Origin: Sipunculus nudus
Lineage: Eukaryota; Annelida; Sipuncula; Golfingiida; Sipunculidae
Assembly: GCA_026874595.1 (NCBI GenBank)
Contig: CM049312.1
Coordinates: 23,739,956 to 23,803,955 of the forward strand
Length of the DNA: 64,000 nt
Reading direction: 5' to 3'
The translations under genes were made by a program, and so were the position numbers. The notes beneath the pieces were generated by a model that saw only the letters and a list, made by a program, of their open reading frames with translations, made no database searches and was not told the origin of the DNA. Below are positions 61,447 through 64,000 of the stretch, piece by piece (positions within the stretch are counted from its first letter, which is position 1; every line of letters begins with the position of its first letter).

Positions 61447-61644
61447 CAAAGTCATGAGTCCATTGCTGTAGCATTTTTACAAATGCTGCCATTACGTTGC
61501 CACCATTAAGGCTTGCAGCCACAGCAAGATAACGATTCTTGAAGTACGGGAAGTATTCTATGGCAGAAGTTGGATCAAGTGCTGGAGGTTGAAAGTGCTC
61601 ATGCATCTGAAAGGCCAGCTGGGCTGATGTGCTGATGTTCAATA
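61447..61644 (-). CDS. SHPK: Sedoheptulokinase, internal exon
   Basis: Minus-strand exon of 198 bp between TGTTTTAG| and TTTG|GTAAGT. It reads LNISTSAQLAFQMHEHFQPP and, further on, EYFPYFKNRYLAVAASLNGG NVMAAFVKMLQQW, ending HDFG. The NISTS.QLA, YFPYF and LNGGNV.A.FV.ML.QW motifs place it directly before the C-terminal exon in sedoheptulokinases. The first codons, up to AFQM, are also the last unit of the 57-bp minisatellite that starts at the splice acceptor. Exons for the N-terminal half are not seen up to 64000 and must lie beyond the right edge. Confidence 0.9.
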
Positions 61645-62040
61645 CTAAAACACATTAAAACATCTGAAAAACCCTCTGGGCTGATGTGCTAATGTTCAGC
61701 AATGAAACACAAGAAAACATCTGAAAGGCCAGCTGGGTTTATGTGCTAATGTTCAATACTGAAACACATGAAAACATCTGAAAGACCATCTTGGCTGATG
61801 TGTTAATGTTCAACAATAAAGCAAAAGAAAACATCTGAAAGGCCAGCTGCATTTATGTACTGATGTTCAATACTGAAAAACATAAAAACATCTAAAAGAC
61901 CCTCTGGGCTGATGTGATTATGTTCAACACTGAAACACAAGAAAACATCTGAAAGGCTGGTTGGGTTTATGTGATGATGTTCAACAATGAAACACAGGAA
62001 AACATCTGAAATCTTGCTTGGCTGATGTAACAATATCAAC
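61604..62040. repeat. 57-bp minisatellite overlapping the SHPK exon-intron border
   Basis: catctgaaa begins units at 61604, 61661, 61718, 61775, 61832, 61889, 61946 and 62003: exactly 57 bp each time. Odd units (ggccagctgg..) and even units (accctctggg..) alternate, giving a 114-bp dimer. The first 41 bp of the unit at 61604 are coding sequence of SHPK; the others are intronic. Because 57 is a multiple of three, one minus-strand frame stays open across four units (61803-62039) as a 19-residue repeat. Confidence 0.9.
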
Positions 62041-64000
62041 TTAACATCGATGTATGTGCAGAAAATTATAATTAAAATGCTGCATCTATAAAATTAGCTT
62101 ATGACAATTGTGATTATCAAGGCCTAACTGACAGCAAAAGGGCTCTACCTATGAATCTGTTGTGTCAATAGAAAACTACAAATACTATTCAAGAATCTTT
62201 TTGAATGAAAAGCTCTTCTTTTCATGTGTATCAATGTGTGAGGATCATACAGGGATGTAATCCTAGAGGTCTTGATCATTTCATTTTCCACAATTTACAG
62301 CATTTACTCTTGGAAAGGTTCTTCTGTGTTACTAGTAGCAGTTGTAATACTATATTATTCAGTGAACAATCAGAGCACATTGCTATAGGTAATGCTGAAG
62401 CCTGAAATTACTGAATGTTAAAAATGCTAAATAATATATACAAAAAACATGTGACTTGTGGTAAATTTTAGAAAGAAATGAATTTCTATAATTAAGTAGA
62501 GAAACTAATATACTGCAAATGACAATTAAAAAAGTGCAAATAATTATTTCTTGCAGGAATGCTGCTTTGATCGAACAAGCAGAGATAATTACAGCTCACG
62601 CAGGGAAAGCTGCAATATGAAGTTATTCCCATGGCCATTTCTAAGATTCTATCAGTGAGCGTGAGGAAATTGTGTCTCTGTGGACGAGGGCATTCAGAGA
62701 CAGCTGATTGGTTCCCGTCCATCGACCATTAAGTATTGATCTATTTTCCTGATATAAGGCAAGAGCTGCCAACCATAATGCCTGGCTCACTGGCTATCTG
62801 TTCATCACTCCTGACAGCTAGGTCAATGTCACTGCATATAAGCTGTAAAGTTTGTTGGACTTTAAAGCTTGTAAGCTGTCAGGTTTATTTAGTGTTAATG
62901 CATATATGCTGTTAGGTTGTCCAATTTTAATGGACATATGCATTGCTGTAAGGTTTATTTGATGATTAATACATATAATTTACAAGGTTAATTTAGTGTT
63001 ACCATATATAAGAAGTAAGGTTTGTTCAAACTTAATGCATGAATGCTGTATTGTTTGTTCAATGTTGTTTTTTAAGCTGTAAAGTTTGTTCAATGTTAAT
63101 CATGAAGTGTGTCACTAGTGAAGCTTGCTTTTCTAAACAAGTGTTTAGAATTCCGGACATATGCTCAACTGGCGTAGGTTTGAAATCTTGATTGGCCCAC
63201 TATTTTCCCCAGAGCAAAATAATAAATGGGAGTTTGTCTGGAAACGACACCCAACTTTAAGGCAAGGGCAGTGAAATGTGGTTTGAAATGAATAAATAAT
63301 TACTGTCACCTAGTTTTCCAAAAAAATGTGACTACTGGGTTAATTAATCTGGTTCTGAAAGCAGAATGCTCTTAAGGGGAAGAGCCATGAGCCTTACAAC
63401 AAAATTTTTAACCCGAATTCTTCATGCACAACTGTGCCCTATGACCTTTTGACTAAAAGGTGGTATTCCTAACCACTCCTACAATATCTATATGAAATAT
63501 TGAAAAACAATAGGACCGCTGAGTAAGTGGTTGCTGAGTTATATAGTTTTTATCCAAAACTTTAACCTGAGCTGTCTGTAAATGACACCATCCACTCCAT
63601 GGGTTTGGTATGACCTCTTCTGAACTTCAGCTATATTGGGCTAATATTACCAATATATTCTGATATTAAGTAGAAAATGTCCATTGGACTGTATCCCCCG
63701 CCAAACTGGACACACATCATTTCACACACCCTCACAGATGCATCTGCTATTACAACCTCAAGATCTGAGTAAAACTTTTCAAGATATCGCTTCGCATAAA
63801 ATTGTTTACTGACGGATTGACAGACAAACAGACAGAAGGAAAGAGCTGATCACTATATCAACCGCTCCCTCCCCCCTCCCACCCAAAAAATAAGAAAAAT
63901 GAAATCTAGATCCAATTATGGCTATAGAAAAAACTCATCAACCCCAATAACCTCTCATCTATATTTGAAATTGAGGCTCAACAAGAATGATGTATTGGTA
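62041..64000. other. SHPK upstream intron, right edge
   Basis: No SHPK exon recognised. Contains a minisatellite at 62830-63110 and, near 63815-63840, an inverted TCTGTCTGT-type module. Confidence 0.5.
62830..63110. repeat. Degenerate minisatellite, period about 41 bp
   Basis: Units resemble gctgtaaggtttgttcaatg + ttaatgcatata; about seven are traceable, with decayed spacing. Confidence 0.6.

Noticed and set aside
61803..62039. Minus-strand 78-residue ORF with a 19-residue repeat.
   Set aside because: It is a by-product of the 57-bp minisatellite length being divisible by three; there is no other coding evidence.

Overview
The window is AT-rich metazoan genomic DNA with interrupted genes: exons of 65-400 bp, AG/GT intron borders and introns of hundreds to thousands of bases. 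It carries a complete-looking non-LTR retrotransposon, microsatellites, minisatellites and satellite-like intronic arrays. Gene content (a tandem cluster of Kazal-containing organic anion transporters and a sedoheptulokinase) and repeat style fit a marine lophotrochozoan, probably a mollusc. The species cannot be fixed from the sequence.

Left four fifths (1 to about 52.3 kb), + strand. This is a tandem cluster of SLCO/OATP-family transporter copies. By comparing the copies I defined eight recurring exons: E1 (start codon, TM1-3), E2, E3 (W-W motif, TM5-6), E4 (TM7), E5, E6 (Kazal-like loop), E7 and E8 (C-terminus, TM11-12). Copy A (1-10953) has E3-E8 with every frame open and phases that join; its 5' half lies left of the window. 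The others are decayed: B1 (about 12.2-15.2 kb; E1-E4), B2 (about 18.3-24.05 kb; E1-E7, Kazal core deleted), C (26245-34072; all eight exons, at least nine disabling changes), E (about 35.3-37.5 kb; E1, E6, E7 remnants) and D (43640-52200; all eight exons, many lesions). Copy A plus the start of B1 matches copy C plus the start of E, so one duplicated block spans a gene boundary.

Inside copy A's E4-E5 intron sits a 5.2 kb non-LTR retrotransposon (1930-7122) with ORF1, an endonuclease/reverse-transcriptase ORF2 with one late frameshift, and a 9-bp target-site duplication. The matching intron of copy C lacks it, giving an empty site that fixes both borders. The same intron in B2 and C carries an array of degenerate units of about 156 bp. 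Some units contain a perfect palindrome AGGTCAnnnTGACCT, the classical oestrogen-response-element layout. Copy C also has a foldback (MITE-like) element there.

Right fifth (52.3-64 kb). After the 3' flank of copy D comes mostly noncoding sequence, then the 3' half of a sedoheptulokinase gene (SHPK) on the - strand: exons 61644-61447 and 56653-56256, with further 5' exons beyond the right edge. The acceptor edge of the first exon is the terminal unit of an exact 57-bp minisatellite (61604 to about 62040). Two other minisatellites lie nearby. The SLCO cluster and SHPK are convergent and have no evident functional link. I see no operon, CRISPR array, rRNA or tRNA, and no viral gene.
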